64,000 nucleotides of DNA from DASUXA01 sp036378155 (lineage in GTDB: Bacteria > Actinomycetota > Actinomycetes > Mycobacteriales > Micromonosporaceae), in the NCBI GenBank assembly GCA_036378155.1, contig DASUXA010000044.1, positions 1 through 64,000 on the forward strand, read 5' to 3'. Numbering within the stretch: position 1 is the stretch's first letter; each line of letters starts with the position of its first letter. This document shows, in pieces, positions 34,114 to 44,045 of this stretch. The notes beneath the pieces were generated by a model. The model did not search any database. It saw only the letters and a program-made list of their open reading frames with translations, and was not told the DNA's origin. The translations under genes and the position numbers were made by a program.

Positions 34114-36125
34114 TGTCCGTCGACTTCGTCGTACCCGTGGACTACGAGGAGCGCGTCTACGCGGGCGTGCTCGGCAAGGTGATCGCGGTCTACCTGGGTC
34201 GCCCGTTCGAGGGCTGGCGGTACGACCGGATCATGGCTGAGCTGGGCGAGATCCGGTACTTCGTCAACGACCGCACCGATGTGGCGCTGAAGAACCACCT
34301 GCTCGTGGTCACCGACGACGACATCAGCGGCACGTTCGTGTTCCCCCGCGCGCTGCGCGACACCGGACTGGATCCGACGTCCGCAGAGGTCGGCGAGGCG
34401 TGGCTGAACTACATCGTCGAGGAACGCTGCGTGCTCTGGTGGGGCGGGCTGGGCAACTCCACCGAGCACACCGCGTACCTGCGGATGAAGGCGGGCGTCG
34501 TGCCGCCGGAGAGCGGGTCGATCGCGCGCAACGGCACGGTGGTCGCCGAGCAGGTCGGCGCACAGATCTTCGTGGAGGGCTTCGCGATGACCTGCCCCGG
34601 CGACATGGTCGCCGCGGCGGACCTCGCCGAGCGCTCGGCGCGGGTCAGCCACGACGGCGAGGCGATCCACGCCGCCCGTGTGGTCGCCGGACTCGTCGCG
34701 GGCGCCTTCACCGAGACGGACATGGACAAGCTGCTGGACCGCGCGACCGACCTGATTCCGGCGGACTGCCTGATCCGCCGGGTGATCGACGACGTACGGG
34801 GGTGGGCACGCGACGGCGACTGGCACGCGACCCGCGCTCGCATCGACGAGAAGTACGGGTACCACAAGTACGGCGGCAACTGCCACGTCGTGCCGAACCA
34901 CGCGGTCGTCATCGCCGCCCTCGCGCACAGCGGCGGCGACTTCGCTACCGCGATGACCGTGGTGAATACGTCCGGCTGGGACACCGACTCGAACGCCGGC
35001 AACGTCGGCGCGATCTGCGGCGTGTTCGGCGGGCTGGCAGGGCTGGACGCGGGGCGGGACCGGGGCGTCGACTGGCGTGGTCCGGTCGCGGACCGGATGT
35101 ACCTGCCGACCGCGGACGGCGGCGAGACGGTGACCGACGCGGCTCGCGAGGCGCTGCGACTCGCCGCGCTCGGTCGCCGCCGGTACGGCGGACAGCCGGT
35201 CCTGCCCGCCGAGCGGTTCCACTTCACGCTGCCCGGCTCGGTCCAGGGCTTCACCGGCGACGTGCCGGTACACAACCCTGGCGGGCGCCTGGCGATCGAG
35301 GGCGCCGGGACGGTCCTGACGCCCACCTTCATCCCACCCGAGGCGCGTGACATGCCCATCTACGGGCTGGTCGCGAGCCCCACCCTGTACCCGGGGCAGA
35401 CCGTCCGGGCGCGGGTCACCGGCGACGCGACGGTCCGCCTGGTGGTCCAGGTGTACGGCGGCGACGACGAACCGCACACCGTCGCCGGTCCGCCGAGCCC
35501 GACCGGGGACTTGTCGTGGCGGGTACCGGACCTCGGCGGGCAACCGGTCGTCGCGGTCGGTCTGCGCACCGACGGGCCCGTCGAGTTGCATCACCTGACC
35601 TGGGACGGCGCGCCGGACGTCACGCTGACCCGACCCGCCGACGGCGGGACGATGTGGCGTCGCGCCTGGGTACCGGCGGTCGACCGGTTCGACGAGCGCT
35701 GGCCCGAGCCGTTCCGCATCGTCCAGAACCGGGGCACCGGTCTGCTCGTCACGGGCTCCCGCGAGTGGCGGGACTACGAGGTCAGCGCCGACGTCACCCC
35801 GCACCTGGCGGAGGCGGTCGGACTCGCGACCCGGGTGCAGGGACTGCGCCGGTACTACGCGCTGGAACTCGCCGGACGCGACGAGGTGCGACTGGTCCGC
35901 GGCGACGTGGTGCTCGCCCGCCGGCCGTACCGCTGGGAGTTCGGGCGGACATACACGTTGGCCCTCAGGGCCGTGGGCACCCACCTGCGTGCCTCGCTCG
36001 ACGGCGAGGTGCTGTTCGACATCGAAGATGCCGCGCTCGACTGCGGCGGGGTCGCGTTGCTGGTCACCGAGGGCCGCACCGCGACACAGACCGTCCGGGT
36101 CACCCCCGTGACCCCCGAACCCTGA
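34113..36125 (+). CDS. ADP-ribosylglycohydrolase-fold protein fused to C-terminal beta-sandwich domains
   Basis: A 670-residue protein without signal peptide. Residues 10-400 match the ADP-ribosylglycohydrolase (DraG/ARH) fold: acidic metal motif TDDD at 67-70 and GWDTDSNAG around 288-295, the classic second metal site. Residues ~420-530 look like a beta domain. Residues ~540-670 resemble a concanavalin-like laminin G or DUF1080-type module (RIVQNRGTGLLVTGSREWRDYEVSADV, LRASLDGEVLFDIED). In sugar operons such proteins may hydrolyse an N- or O-glycosidic pentose bond instead of protein ADP-ribose; this is inference. Confidence 0.82.
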   Translation: MSVDFVVPVDYEERVYAGVLGKVIAVYLGRPFEGWRYDRIMAELGEIRYFVNDRTDVALKNHLLVVTDDDISGTFVFPRALRDTGLDPTSAEVGEAWLNYIVEERCVLWWGGLGNSTEHTAYLRMKAGVVPPESGSIARNGTVVAEQVGAQIFVEGFAMTCPGDMVAAADLAERSARVSHDGEAIHAARVVAGLVAGAFTETDMDKLLDRATDLIPADCLIRRVIDDVRGWARDGDWHATRARIDEKYGYHKYGGNCHVVPNHAVVIAALAHSGGDFATAMTVVNTSGWDTDSNAGNVGAICGVFGGLAGLDAGRDRGVDWRGPVADRMYLPTADGGETVTDAAREALRLAALGRRRYGGQPVLPAERFHFTLPGSVQGFTGDVPVHNPGGRLAIEGAGTVLTPTFIPPEARDMPIYGLVASPTLYPGQTVRARVTGDATVRLVVQVYGGDDEPHTVAGPPSPTGDLSWRVPDLGGQPVVAVGLRTDGPVELHHLTWDGAPDVTLTRPADGGTMWRRAWVPAVDRFDERWPEPFRIVQNRGTGLLVTGSREWRDYEVSADVTPHLAEAVGLATRVQGLRRYYALELAGRDEVRLVRGDVVLARRPYRWEFGRTYTLALRAVGTHLRASLDGEVLFDIEDAALDCGGVALLVTEGRTATQTVRVTPVTPEP

Positions 36126-36146
36126 AGCCTCGTCAAGGAGCCACCC

Positions 36147-37547
36147 ATGACTGGATCGACTGGATCCCCCATCACCCGCCGTCGGCTGCTGTCCGGTGCC
36201 GGTGTCGCCGCCCTCGGGCTCACCGCCCCCTCCCTGCTGACCGCGTGCGGCGGCGACAGCGGCAGCAGCGGCAACGGCACGGGCCCGGTCAACCTGTGGA
36301 TCGACATCACCGGTGACGCCAACCAGAAGTACTTCAACGACAACGTGGTAGCCAAGTTCAACCAGGCCGAGCCGAAGGTCGACCTGAAGGTCACCTACTA
36401 CAAGGGTCAGGACCTGCGCCGGCTGGTGCAGACCGCGTTACAGGCCCGCTCCGGACCGGACATCGTGCGCGGCCCCAGCGCCACCCAGACCATCGCCTGG
36501 AGCAAGGCGCACGTGCTGGCCGACCTCACCCCGTACGCGAAGAAGTGGGGCTGGCACGACAAGTTGTCCGAGTGGGCGATGAACGCGTTCACCATGGACG
36601 GCAAGTTGTACGCGCTGCCCATGCGCGTGGACACCATGCTGCTCTACTTCAACAAGACGCTGTTCTCGAACAAGGGGTGGAAGCAGCCGACCAACCGTGA
36701 GGAGTTGGAGGCGCTCGCCGCCGAGGCGATGGGCCAGGGCATCATCCCGTTCGGCTCGTCGAACGTGGACTGGAAGGCCGCCGGCGAGTGGCTCATGACC
36801 GTGTTCTGGAACCACTACTCCGGCCCCGACGCCCTCTACCAGGCGCTCAGCGGCCAGATCCAGTTCACCGACTCGGTGTTCGTCGACGCGGTCTCCCTGA
36901 TCAAGAGCTACTTCGACAAGGGGTGGTTCACCGGCGGCGTCGACAAGTACTTCGCGGTGCCCTCACAGGAGATCAGCGCGAACTTCGGCAAGGGCAAGTA
37001 CGCGATGGTGCCCCAGGGCTACTGGTGGATGAGCCAGGTCGGCCAGTACTTCGGCAGCAAGGCGAAGAACGGCAACGAGTGGGACTGGATGCCGATCCCG
37101 GCGCTGCGCGACGAGGTGAAGTACCCGCTGTACGAGATGGGTGTCGGCGGCTCGCTCTCCATCAACCAGGCCAGCAAGCACCAGGACGCCGCCGCGAAGT
37201 TCCTCAACTGGTACTACGGCGACCGGACCGAGGCGCTCAAGCGGATGGCCGACGTGCCGTCCACGTACGCCGTGCCGATCGACTTCAAGGACAGCGAGAT
37301 CCCGTCGAACATCGACCCCAGGTCGGCGCGGGTGCTCACCGCCCTGAACAAGGCGGTGGCGACCGGCGACTACGGATACGTCACCTGGACGTGGTGGCCG
37401 CCGAAGGCGGACACGTTCGTGTACGAGGGCCTCGAGCAGGTGCTGACCGGCAAGCTCACGCCCGCCCAGTACTGCAAGCAGCTGGCCGACCAGTTCACCG
37501 CGGAGCGCAAGCAGGGCAGTGTTCCGGCGCTGATGAAGCGAGGTTAG
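36147..37547 (+). CDS. ABC sugar-binding lipoprotein (family 1 extracellular solute-binding protein)
   Basis: A 466-residue protein with a Tat-like lipoprotein signal (TRRRLLSG, then LLTAC with Cys34). The mature part has the family-1 pattern: VNLWIDITGD..., VVAKFNQAEPKVDLKVTYYKGQDLRRLVQTALQARSGPDIV, YALPMRVDTMLLYFNKTLF. Many Trp and Tyr in the C-terminal half suit binding of an oligosaccharide. It has AAGGAG 7 nt before the ATG and heads the importer genes. Confidence 0.92.
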   Translation: MTGSTGSPITRRRLLSGAGVAALGLTAPSLLTACGGDSGSSGNGTGPVNLWIDITGDANQKYFNDNVVAKFNQAEPKVDLKVTYYKGQDLRRLVQTALQARSGPDIVRGPSATQTIAWSKAHVLADLTPYAKKWGWHDKLSEWAMNAFTMDGKLYALPMRVDTMLLYFNKTLFSNKGWKQPTNREELEALAAEAMGQGIIPFGSSNVDWKAAGEWLMTVFWNHYSGPDALYQALSGQIQFTDSVFVDAVSLIKSYFDKGWFTGGVDKYFAVPSQEISANFGKGKYAMVPQGYWWMSQVGQYFGSKAKNGNEWDWMPIPALRDEVKYPLYEMGVGGSLSINQASKHQDAAAKFLNWYYGDRTEALKRMADVPSTYAVPIDFKDSEIPSNIDPRSARVLTALNKAVATGDYGYVTWTWWPPKADTFVYEGLEQVLTGKLTPAQYCKQLADQFTAERKQGSVPALMKRG

Positions 37548-37553
37548 AAGCTA

Positions 37554-38471
37554 GTGACTGCACTGTCCGCCCCGGTGACGGTCCGGCGGCGGTCGCAGGC
37601 CCGGCGGCGGGAGGGGTTGACCGGATGGGCATTCCTCCTCCCGCTGCTGGTGCTCAACGCGATCGTCGTGCTCGGTCCGTCGATCGCCACCGTCTACTAC
37701 TCGTTCACGGACTGGTCGGGTCTCGGGCCGGCGGCGTTCATCGGATTCCAGAACTACGTTCGCGCGTTCGGTGACCCGCAGGTCCACCAGGCGCTGATCC
37801 ACAACGCCGTCTGGTTCGTGCTGTTCCTGTCCGTACCGATGTTCATGGGTCTCCTGGGCGCCTACCTGTTGTCGCAGGTCAAGCGGTTCCAGGTGGTGTT
37901 CCGGGTGCTGTACTTCATTCCGTACATCGTGGCCAGTGTGGTGAACGCCGCGGTGTGGAAGATGCTGCTGTCGCCGAACACCGGTCTCGGCCACGTGCTC
38001 GGCGAGTGGGGGGTGCCGTGGGTCGGCCACCAGTCGTTCCTCGGCGACCCGAACCTCTCGCTGCTCAGCGTCAACTTCGTGGTCAACTGGCACTGGTGGG
38101 GCTTCCTCGCGGTGATCTTCTTCGCCGCGATGCAGGGAGTCGACCCGGAACTGTACGACGCGGCGACGGTCGACGGCGCGAACAAGTGGCAGCAGTTCAA
38201 GTCGGTGACCATCCCCGGCATCCGACCGACCCTGGTGTTCCTGGTCCTGATGACGATCATCTGGTCGCTGAAGGTGTTCGACTACGTCTTCATCATGACC
38301 CAGGGCGGGCCGGCCGGCTCCAGCGAAGTCGTCTCGACGCTGATGTACAAGCAGGCGTTCAACGAGTACTCGGCCGGGTACGCCGCCGCGCTCGGTCTGT
38401 CCATGACCGCGGTGACCGCCGTGATCCTCGCCGTGTACCAGTACCTGCGTCGTAAGGGGTGGGAGACGTGA
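37554..38471 (+). CDS. Sugar ABC transporter permease 1 (MalF type)
   Basis: A 305-residue permease with six predicted helices and an Arg-rich cytoplasmic N terminus. The EAA loop reads DAATVDGANKWQQFKSVTIPGIRP, the contact site for the ATPase. It begins with GTG 6 nt after the binding-protein gene and overlaps permease 2 (GTGA). No ATPase gene is present, so a shared MsiK-type ATPase would be needed. Confidence 0.93.
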   Translation: MTALSAPVTVRRRSQARRREGLTGWAFLLPLLVLNAIVVLGPSIATVYYSFTDWSGLGPAAFIGFQNYVRAFGDPQVHQALIHNAVWFVLFLSVPMFMGLLGAYLLSQVKRFQVVFRVLYFIPYIVASVVNAAVWKMLLSPNTGLGHVLGEWGVPWVGHQSFLGDPNLSLLSVNFVVNWHWWGFLAVIFFAAMQGVDPELYDAATVDGANKWQQFKSVTIPGIRPTLVFLVLMTIIWSLKVFDYVFIMTQGGPAGSSEVVSTLMYKQAFNEYSAGYAAALGLSMTAVTAVILAVYQYLRRKGWET

Positions 38472-39352
38472 CCGCAGCATCCACCGTCGGGCACGCCGGT
38501 GTCCGCGACCGGGCGACCGAGCGGGGGCGTCGCCGCCACGGCCAGCGTCACTTCCCGCACTACCTGGTGCTGGTCATCCTGGCGCTGTTCGCCATCGGAC
38601 CGTTGATCGCGCTGCTGTTCAACGCGTTCAAGAACAACGCGGCGATCGGTTCGGACCCGTTGTCGCCGCCCACCTCGCTGCACTTCTCGAACTTCACGCA
38701 GGCGTGGACCAGGGGCGACTTCGGCACCACGATGCGCAACAGCCTGATCATCTGCGCGGGTTCGGTCGCCGGTACCTGTGTGGTATCCGGCATGGCCGCG
38801 TACGCGCTCAGCCAGTTGCGGGTGCCCGGAGCCAACGGCGTCGTGACGTACCTGTTCCTGGGCAGCGCGCTGCCGGTGCAGTTGTTCGTGGTCCCGCTGT
38901 TCTTCCTGTGGACCGAGGTACATCTGACCGACAGTCTGCTGGGGCTGATCATCGTCTACTGGGCGGTCGACGCTCCGTTCGCCACGCTGCTGCTGCGCTC
39001 GTTCCTGATCAAGATCCCCGGGACCTTCGTGGAGGCGGCGCGACTGGACGGCGCTTCGGAGGCGCAGATCGCCCGCCGGGTGATCCTCCCGCTGGCGTGG
39101 CCCGGGTTCCTCACCGTCGCGCTGATCGTCGGCCTGTGGGCGTGGAACGAGTTCTTCTGGGCGATCACGTTCATCCACAGCCCGACGAAGCGCCCGGTGT
39201 CCACGAGCTTCCTGGCGTTCCAGGACCAGTACTCCACGGACTGGGGCCTCACCAGCGCCGCCGCGCTTTTCATGCTCGTACCCACGGTGATCCTGTTCCT
39301 CTCGCTCCAGCGGCGCTTCGTCGCTGGGCTGACCTCTGGTGGGCTCAAGTGA
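38468..39352 (+). CDS. Sugar ABC transporter permease 2 (MalG type)
   Basis: A 294-residue permease with six helices. The EAA loop is EAARLDGASEAQIARRVILPLAWPG. An in-frame GTG nine bases earlier (38459) is possible; I chose 38468, which overlaps the permease 1 stop and has GGGAGAC before it. Its stop overlaps the GTG of sulfatase 1. Confidence 0.92.
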   Translation: MTAASTVGHAGVRDRATERGRRRHGQRHFPHYLVLVILALFAIGPLIALLFNAFKNNAAIGSDPLSPPTSLHFSNFTQAWTRGDFGTTMRNSLIICAGSVAGTCVVSGMAAYALSQLRVPGANGVVTYLFLGSALPVQLFVVPLFFLWTEVHLTDSLLGLIIVYWAVDAPFATLLLRSFLIKIPGTFVEAARLDGASEAQIARRVILPLAWPGFLTVALIVGLWAWNEFFWAITFIHSPTKRPVSTSFLAFQDQYSTDWGLTSAAALFMLVPTVILFLSLQRRFVAGLTSGGLK

Positions 39353-40752
39353 CTCGACCGAACATCATCCTGATCATCTCCGACCAGTTGCGTCGTCAGG
39401 CGCTCGGCTGCTACGGCGACCCGAACGTGTCGACGCCGAACATCGACCGGCTGGCGGCGACGGGTACCCGGTGCGACGCGGCGTCGTCGACGTACCCGGT
39501 GTGCGTGCCGTACCGGTTCACCCTGATGACCGGCGAGTACGCGCACACCCGGTTCATCCCGGCGATCGAGTGGCGGATGTCGCCCGCCGAGCGCACCCTC
39601 GCCGACGAGTTCAACGACGCCGGGTACGACACCGCGCTGTTCGGCAAGTGGCACCTGTACGGCAACTTCGGTCACTACCCGGGGCACACCGTGGTCAAGG
39701 CGTCCCGGACCCCGGTACCGCGACCCTTCCAGGGACGGTTCAAGAAGTTCGTCGGCTTCGACATCTGCAACGACCCGTACGACACCTGGTACTGCACCGA
39801 CGACGACCAGACCATGCGCAAGCTGGACGGGTACCAGACCGACGGGCTGTTCGACATGGCGATCGACTACGTGCGCGAGCAGCGCGACGCGCCGTTCGCG
39901 ACCGTGCTGTCGGTCGAGCCGCCGCACCCGTTGTTCACCGCCCCGCCGGAGTACCTGGAGCGCTGGAAGGGCCGCGAACTGATCCTGCGCGACAACGTCG
40001 AGCTGGAGAAGGAGTACAAGAAGCGCGGACCGCACGGTCGTGACCTGCTCGACGACCTGCGGGTGTACTACGCGATGGTGGAGAACCTGGACCACAACGT
40101 GGGTCGGCTGGTCGAGGCGCTGCGCGAGGCGGGCACCCTGGACAACACGATCATCGGGATCACCGCCGACCACGGTGAGCTGCTGGGCAGCCACGGTCTG
40201 CTTGCCAAGCAGCGCCCGTGGGAGGAGTCGATCGGCATCCCGCTGATCTTCTCCGGACCCGGCGTCGGTCGGGACCGCGTGGTCGACGATCCGGTGTGCA
40301 CCGAGGACCTGTTCCCCACGCTGCTCGGGCTCGCCGGCATCACCCCGCGCGACCCGAAGCCGGGGCTGGACCTGACTCCGGTGCTCAGCGGCGCCGAGGA
40401 CGCTCTGGACCGGGAGGGCGTACTGCTGGAATTCGTCGCCGAGCTGCGCCCGAACATCGTCTTCCACGAGGAGACCTGGCGAGGCATCCGGACCCGCCGG
40501 TACAAGTACACGGTGCTGGGCGGCGCGCGCGGCGGGAAGCCCTGGCAGTTCTTCGACTTGGAAACCGACCCGTATGAGCTGACCAACCTGGTCGACGATC
40601 CCAAGTACGCCGACGAGGTGCGTCGGCACCACGAACTGCTGCGGTCCCGCCTGGTGGAGACGTACGACCACTACGTGCTGGCCCCGGCATTCGGCTGCGA
40701 CGGTCTCAACGAGTGGGACCCGGAAGCCGAGCACCAGCTCCGCTTCGGCTGA
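39349..40752 (+). CDS. Type I sulfatase 1 (formylglycine-dependent), cytoplasmic
   Basis: A 467-residue alkaline-phosphatase-fold sulfatase that hydrolyses sulfate esters. The formylglycine precursor is Cys52 in CVPYR (CxPxR) followed by FTLMTG. Metal and sulfate residues appear in NIILIISDQ (Asp12), ALFGKWHL and GITADHGELLGSHGL. There is no signal peptide: the protein begins VTRPNIILI, so it should act inside the cell on imported sulfated sugars. Cys52 needs conversion by an FGE, encoded at the end of the same operon. Confidence 0.92.
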   Translation: MTRPNIILIISDQLRRQALGCYGDPNVSTPNIDRLAATGTRCDAASSTYPVCVPYRFTLMTGEYAHTRFIPAIEWRMSPAERTLADEFNDAGYDTALFGKWHLYGNFGHYPGHTVVKASRTPVPRPFQGRFKKFVGFDICNDPYDTWYCTDDDQTMRKLDGYQTDGLFDMAIDYVREQRDAPFATVLSVEPPHPLFTAPPEYLERWKGRELILRDNVELEKEYKKRGPHGRDLLDDLRVYYAMVENLDHNVGRLVEALREAGTLDNTIIGITADHGELLGSHGLLAKQRPWEESIGIPLIFSGPGVGRDRVVDDPVCTEDLFPTLLGLAGITPRDPKPGLDLTPVLSGAEDALDREGVLLEFVAELRPNIVFHEETWRGIRTRRYKYTVLGGARGGKPWQFFDLETDPYELTNLVDDPKYADEVRRHHELLRSRLVETYDHYVLAPAFGCDGLNEWDPEAEHQLRFG

Positions 40753-40788
40753 GCGTCTCATCCCCCTGTACGGACGGAGTGTGCCCCC

Positions 40789-42423
40789 ATGCGTCGTCCC
40801 ATCCTGTCCGCCGTCGCCGCCTCCGCCCTGCTCCTCGCGGGCGGCGGCGCGGCGGCGCTGTCCACCACCTCACCCGCCTACGCCGACGGCGCGCCGTACG
40901 TCGGTTACCAGTACGACTACGGCGGCACAGTGACCGCCATCAACGGGGACCTGCCGACGGTCAACTCGATCGCCGACAGCATCACGTCGTCGACCGACCT
41001 CACCGTCACCGACATCGAGAACCACCGCGCGACCCTGCCGTACGGCAACCTCACTCCACCCGACGGTCCGGCGCTCACCCTGTACCCCGGACCGACCGGA
41101 GTCCCCGCGTCCGACCAGTACACGGTGACCGTCGACGGGCAGCCGTCGTTCGTGTACAAGGCGCTGGCGCGCAAGACCGACACCAACCGCGAGGCGGACA
41201 CCTCGTGGACGTCGTTCTCGTTCTCCGGGTCGGTCACGGTCACCGTCACCGCGCTCGGGCAGACGGGGTTGACCGGCTGCCTGATCCGCCCCTACTCGGC
41301 GGGCATCAGCACGTCGTACGCGAACAACGCGTGCACGTTCACGATGACCCAGCCGCGCAACATCTCGGTGGAGTTCCGACCGAACATCCACAACCCGGTG
41401 GTACATCCGATGCTGGTGTTCGCCAATCCGCCGGAGGCGGACGTACCACCCGCGACCGGCGACCCGAACGTGCTGTACTTCGGGCCCGGCGTGCACGACA
41501 TCGGCGCGGGCGTGCAGCTGCATTCCGGCGAGACCGTCTATCTGGCGGGCGGCGCGTACGTCAAGGGCGCGTTCATCGCCAACGGCGCGGTGAGCGACGT
41601 GACGATCCGCGGACGGGGCATCATCGACGGGCTGTTCCTGGACACCGGGAACCAGGACAGCAACAAGAGTCAGCCCGGTCTCATCGACATCGCCGACCAG
41701 GGCTCGTCGAACCTGCTCATCGAGGGCATCACGCTGGTGAACGCGCCCCGGTTCAACGTGCGGGCGCTGGGTCGCTACACCACCATCCACAACATCAAGA
41801 CGATGTCCTGGTGGTATTCGACGGACGGCATGGTGGGCGGTAACTCCAGCCTGCTGGAGGACAACTTCATCAAGGTCAACGACGATTCCATCAAGCTGTT
41901 CTGGGGCGACACGATCGCGCGGCGCAACACGATCTGGCAACTGGAGAACGGCGCGCCGTTCATGATCAGTTGGAACATCGAGCAGAACGAGGACACGTTC
42001 CACGTCTACGACAACGACGTGATCCACGCCGAGCACTACCAGATCGAGAAGGAAGCGATCTTCCGGGCGCTGCACGCAGGCGCGGGCACGATGAGCCGGT
42101 ACCTGTTCGAGAACATCCGCGTGGAGAACGCGACCTGGCGACTGTTCTATCTCGCGGTCGAGAACAACAAGTGGTACGACCCGAGCCTCGGCTACGGCGA
42201 ACTCGACCAGATCATCTTCCGGGACATCCACGCGTACACCAACTACTCCAACCCGAATGTGCTGCAGGGGATCGACGGTACGCACAAGGTGAAGGACGTC
42301 AATTTCATCAACGTGTACGCCAACAACACCTGCCTGTCGAACGCGAACGACTTCACCATCGACCCGGGCAGCACGAACGCCATCAGAATCGTCAAGAGCG
42401 CGGACGGGAGCTGCTGGACATGA
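40789..42423 (+). CDS. Secreted beta-helix glycoside hydrolase 1 (GH49-like)
   Basis: A 544-residue protein with a Sec signal peptide (cleavage near AYA-DG). Residues ~35-200 look like the N-terminal beta-sandwich of GH49; the rest is a right-handed parallel beta-helix (YFGPGVHDIGAGVQLHSGETVYLAGGAYVKGAF). Candidate catalytic acids are Asp346 (STDG), Asp365 and Asp366 (NDDSIK); the 19 and 20 residue spacing equals that known for GH49 dextranase and isopullulanase. GH28 polygalacturonases have a similar fold, so a distant relation is possible. Substrate is not evident; the operon suggests a sulfated polysaccharide. Confidence 0.75.
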   Translation: MRRPILSAVAASALLLAGGGAAALSTTSPAYADGAPYVGYQYDYGGTVTAINGDLPTVNSIADSITSSTDLTVTDIENHRATLPYGNLTPPDGPALTLYPGPTGVPASDQYTVTVDGQPSFVYKALARKTDTNREADTSWTSFSFSGSVTVTVTALGQTGLTGCLIRPYSAGISTSYANNACTFTMTQPRNISVEFRPNIHNPVVHPMLVFANPPEADVPPATGDPNVLYFGPGVHDIGAGVQLHSGETVYLAGGAYVKGAFIANGAVSDVTIRGRGIIDGLFLDTGNQDSNKSQPGLIDIADQGSSNLLIEGITLVNAPRFNVRALGRYTTIHNIKTMSWWYSTDGMVGGNSSLLEDNFIKVNDDSIKLFWGDTIARRNTIWQLENGAPFMISWNIEQNEDTFHVYDNDVIHAEHYQIEKEAIFRALHAGAGTMSRYLFENIRVENATWRLFYLAVENNKWYDPSLGYGELDQIIFRDIHAYTNYSNPNVLQGIDGTHKVKDVNFINVYANNTCLSNANDFTIDPGSTNAIRIVKSADGSCWT

Positions 42424-44045
42424 GAATCCGCGTAGGGGCGGCGGCGGTGTCGGTCACCGCCGCCCTGGTCCTCACCGTGGTCGGCATCGGGCCGGCGTCC
42501 GCCGACGAGCACCCGTACACCGGCACCGAATACGACCGGGGCGGCACGACGACCTCGGTCGACGGACCGGTGCCCGCGGTCGACGCCCTCGCCGACGACA
42601 TCACCGCGACCACCGACGCCGCTATGCGCGACCTGGCAGCGGTGCGCGGCACCCTGCGGTACGGGCAGCTCGACGAGGCGCCGCCCGGCGGGCCGCAGCA
42701 GCTCGTCACGTACCCCGCGCCTGCCGGCATCGCCCCGTCCGACCAGTACACGGCGAGCGTGCGGCAGGGCGACCGGGTCGCGGACTCGTTCGTGTACCGG
42801 GTCGCCGCCCGCAAGACCGACACCAACCGGGAGCAGGACACCTCCTGGACCTCGTTCTCGTTCGCCGAGCCGGTCGAGGTGTCGGTACACAAGCTCGCCG
42901 GGTCGGCGACCGGCTGCCTGGTGCGTCCCGCCTCCGCCGGCATCGTGACCCGGTTCGCCGGCGGTACGTGTACCTTCACGCTGGTCCGGCCCGCCAATCT
43001 GTCGGTCGAGTTCGTGCCGGACACCACCAATCCGGTGGCGCATCCGATGCTGGTGTTCGCCAACCCGCCGGAGACGGACGTCCCGCCCGCGACCGGCGAC
43101 CCCGACGTGCTCTACTTCGGACCGGGCGTGCACCACATCGGGTCCGGTATCGCGCTGCACTCGGGCGAGACCGTGTACCTGGCGGGCGGCGCCTGGGTGG
43201 AAGGCGCGTTCAAGGGCGTCGGCGTGTCCGACGTCGTCATCAAGGGACGCGGCGTCATCGACGGAACGTTCCTGGACACCGGTGACCAGACGGCGAACAA
43301 GAAGCAGCCGGGGCTCATCGACATCACCAACTCCCGCAACGTGCTGATCGAAGGGATCACCCTGGTCGACGGGCCTCGGTTCAACGTCCGCGCCATCGGT
43401 TCGTACGACACGATCCGCAACGTCAAGGTGATGAGCTGGTGGTTCAGCACCGACGGCGTGGTCGCCGGCAACCCCGGACTGGTCGAGGACAACTTCATCA
43501 AGGTCAACGACGACTCGATCAAGCTGTTCTGGGGCGACACCGTCGCCCGGCACAACACGATCTGGCAGTTGGAGAACGGCGCGCCGTTCATGATGAGCTG
43601 GAACATCGAACAGGACAGCCGGGACTTCCACGTCTACGACAACGACGTGATCCACGCCGAGCACAACCAGTTCTCCCCGCAGGCGGTGTTCCGCGCGCGG
43701 CACGCCGGCGCCGGGCACCTCCAGCGGTACCTGTTCGAGAACATCCGGGTGGAGGACGCCGACTGGCGGCTGTTCTACCTCATTCTCGAAAACAACAAGT
43801 GGTACGACCCGTCGCTCGGCTTCGGGCAGATCTCCGACGTCGTCTTCCGGAACATCACCGCCGACACGCCGTTCCGGCTGCCCAGCGTGGTACAGGGAAT
43901 CGACGCCGATCACGGCATCGCGGACGTGTCGTTCGTGAACGTGACGATGAACGGCGCCTGCCTGTCCGACGCGACCGGGTTCCAACTCGACCCGGCGACC
44001 ACCGACCGAATCAGGATCATGAAGGACGCCGCATGCCACAGCTGA
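42420..44045 (+). CDS. Secreted beta-helix glycoside hydrolase 2 (GH49-like), paralogue of gene before
   Basis: A 541-residue tandem paralogue of the preceding hydrolase with long identical stretches (VNDDSIKLFWGDT, TIWQLENGAPFM, ENNKWYDPSLG). It has its own Sec signal (PASA-DE). Candidate catalytic Asp345, Asp364 and Asp365 keep the same spacing. The N-terminal domain is more diverged than the helix. The ATG overlaps the previous stop (ATGA). Two copies suggest different linkages, chain lengths or sulfation patterns as targets. Confidence 0.75.
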   Translation: MRIRVGAAAVSVTAALVLTVVGIGPASADEHPYTGTEYDRGGTTTSVDGPVPAVDALADDITATTDAAMRDLAAVRGTLRYGQLDEAPPGGPQQLVTYPAPAGIAPSDQYTASVRQGDRVADSFVYRVAARKTDTNREQDTSWTSFSFAEPVEVSVHKLAGSATGCLVRPASAGIVTRFAGGTCTFTLVRPANLSVEFVPDTTNPVAHPMLVFANPPETDVPPATGDPDVLYFGPGVHHIGSGIALHSGETVYLAGGAWVEGAFKGVGVSDVVIKGRGVIDGTFLDTGDQTANKKQPGLIDITNSRNVLIEGITLVDGPRFNVRAIGSYDTIRNVKVMSWWFSTDGVVAGNPGLVEDNFIKVNDDSIKLFWGDTVARHNTIWQLENGAPFMMSWNIEQDSRDFHVYDNDVIHAEHNQFSPQAVFRARHAGAGHLQRYLFENIRVEDADWRLFYLILENNKWYDPSLGFGQISDVVFRNITADTPFRLPSVVQGIDADHGIADVSFVNVTMNGACLSDATGFQLDPATTDRIRIMKDAACHS

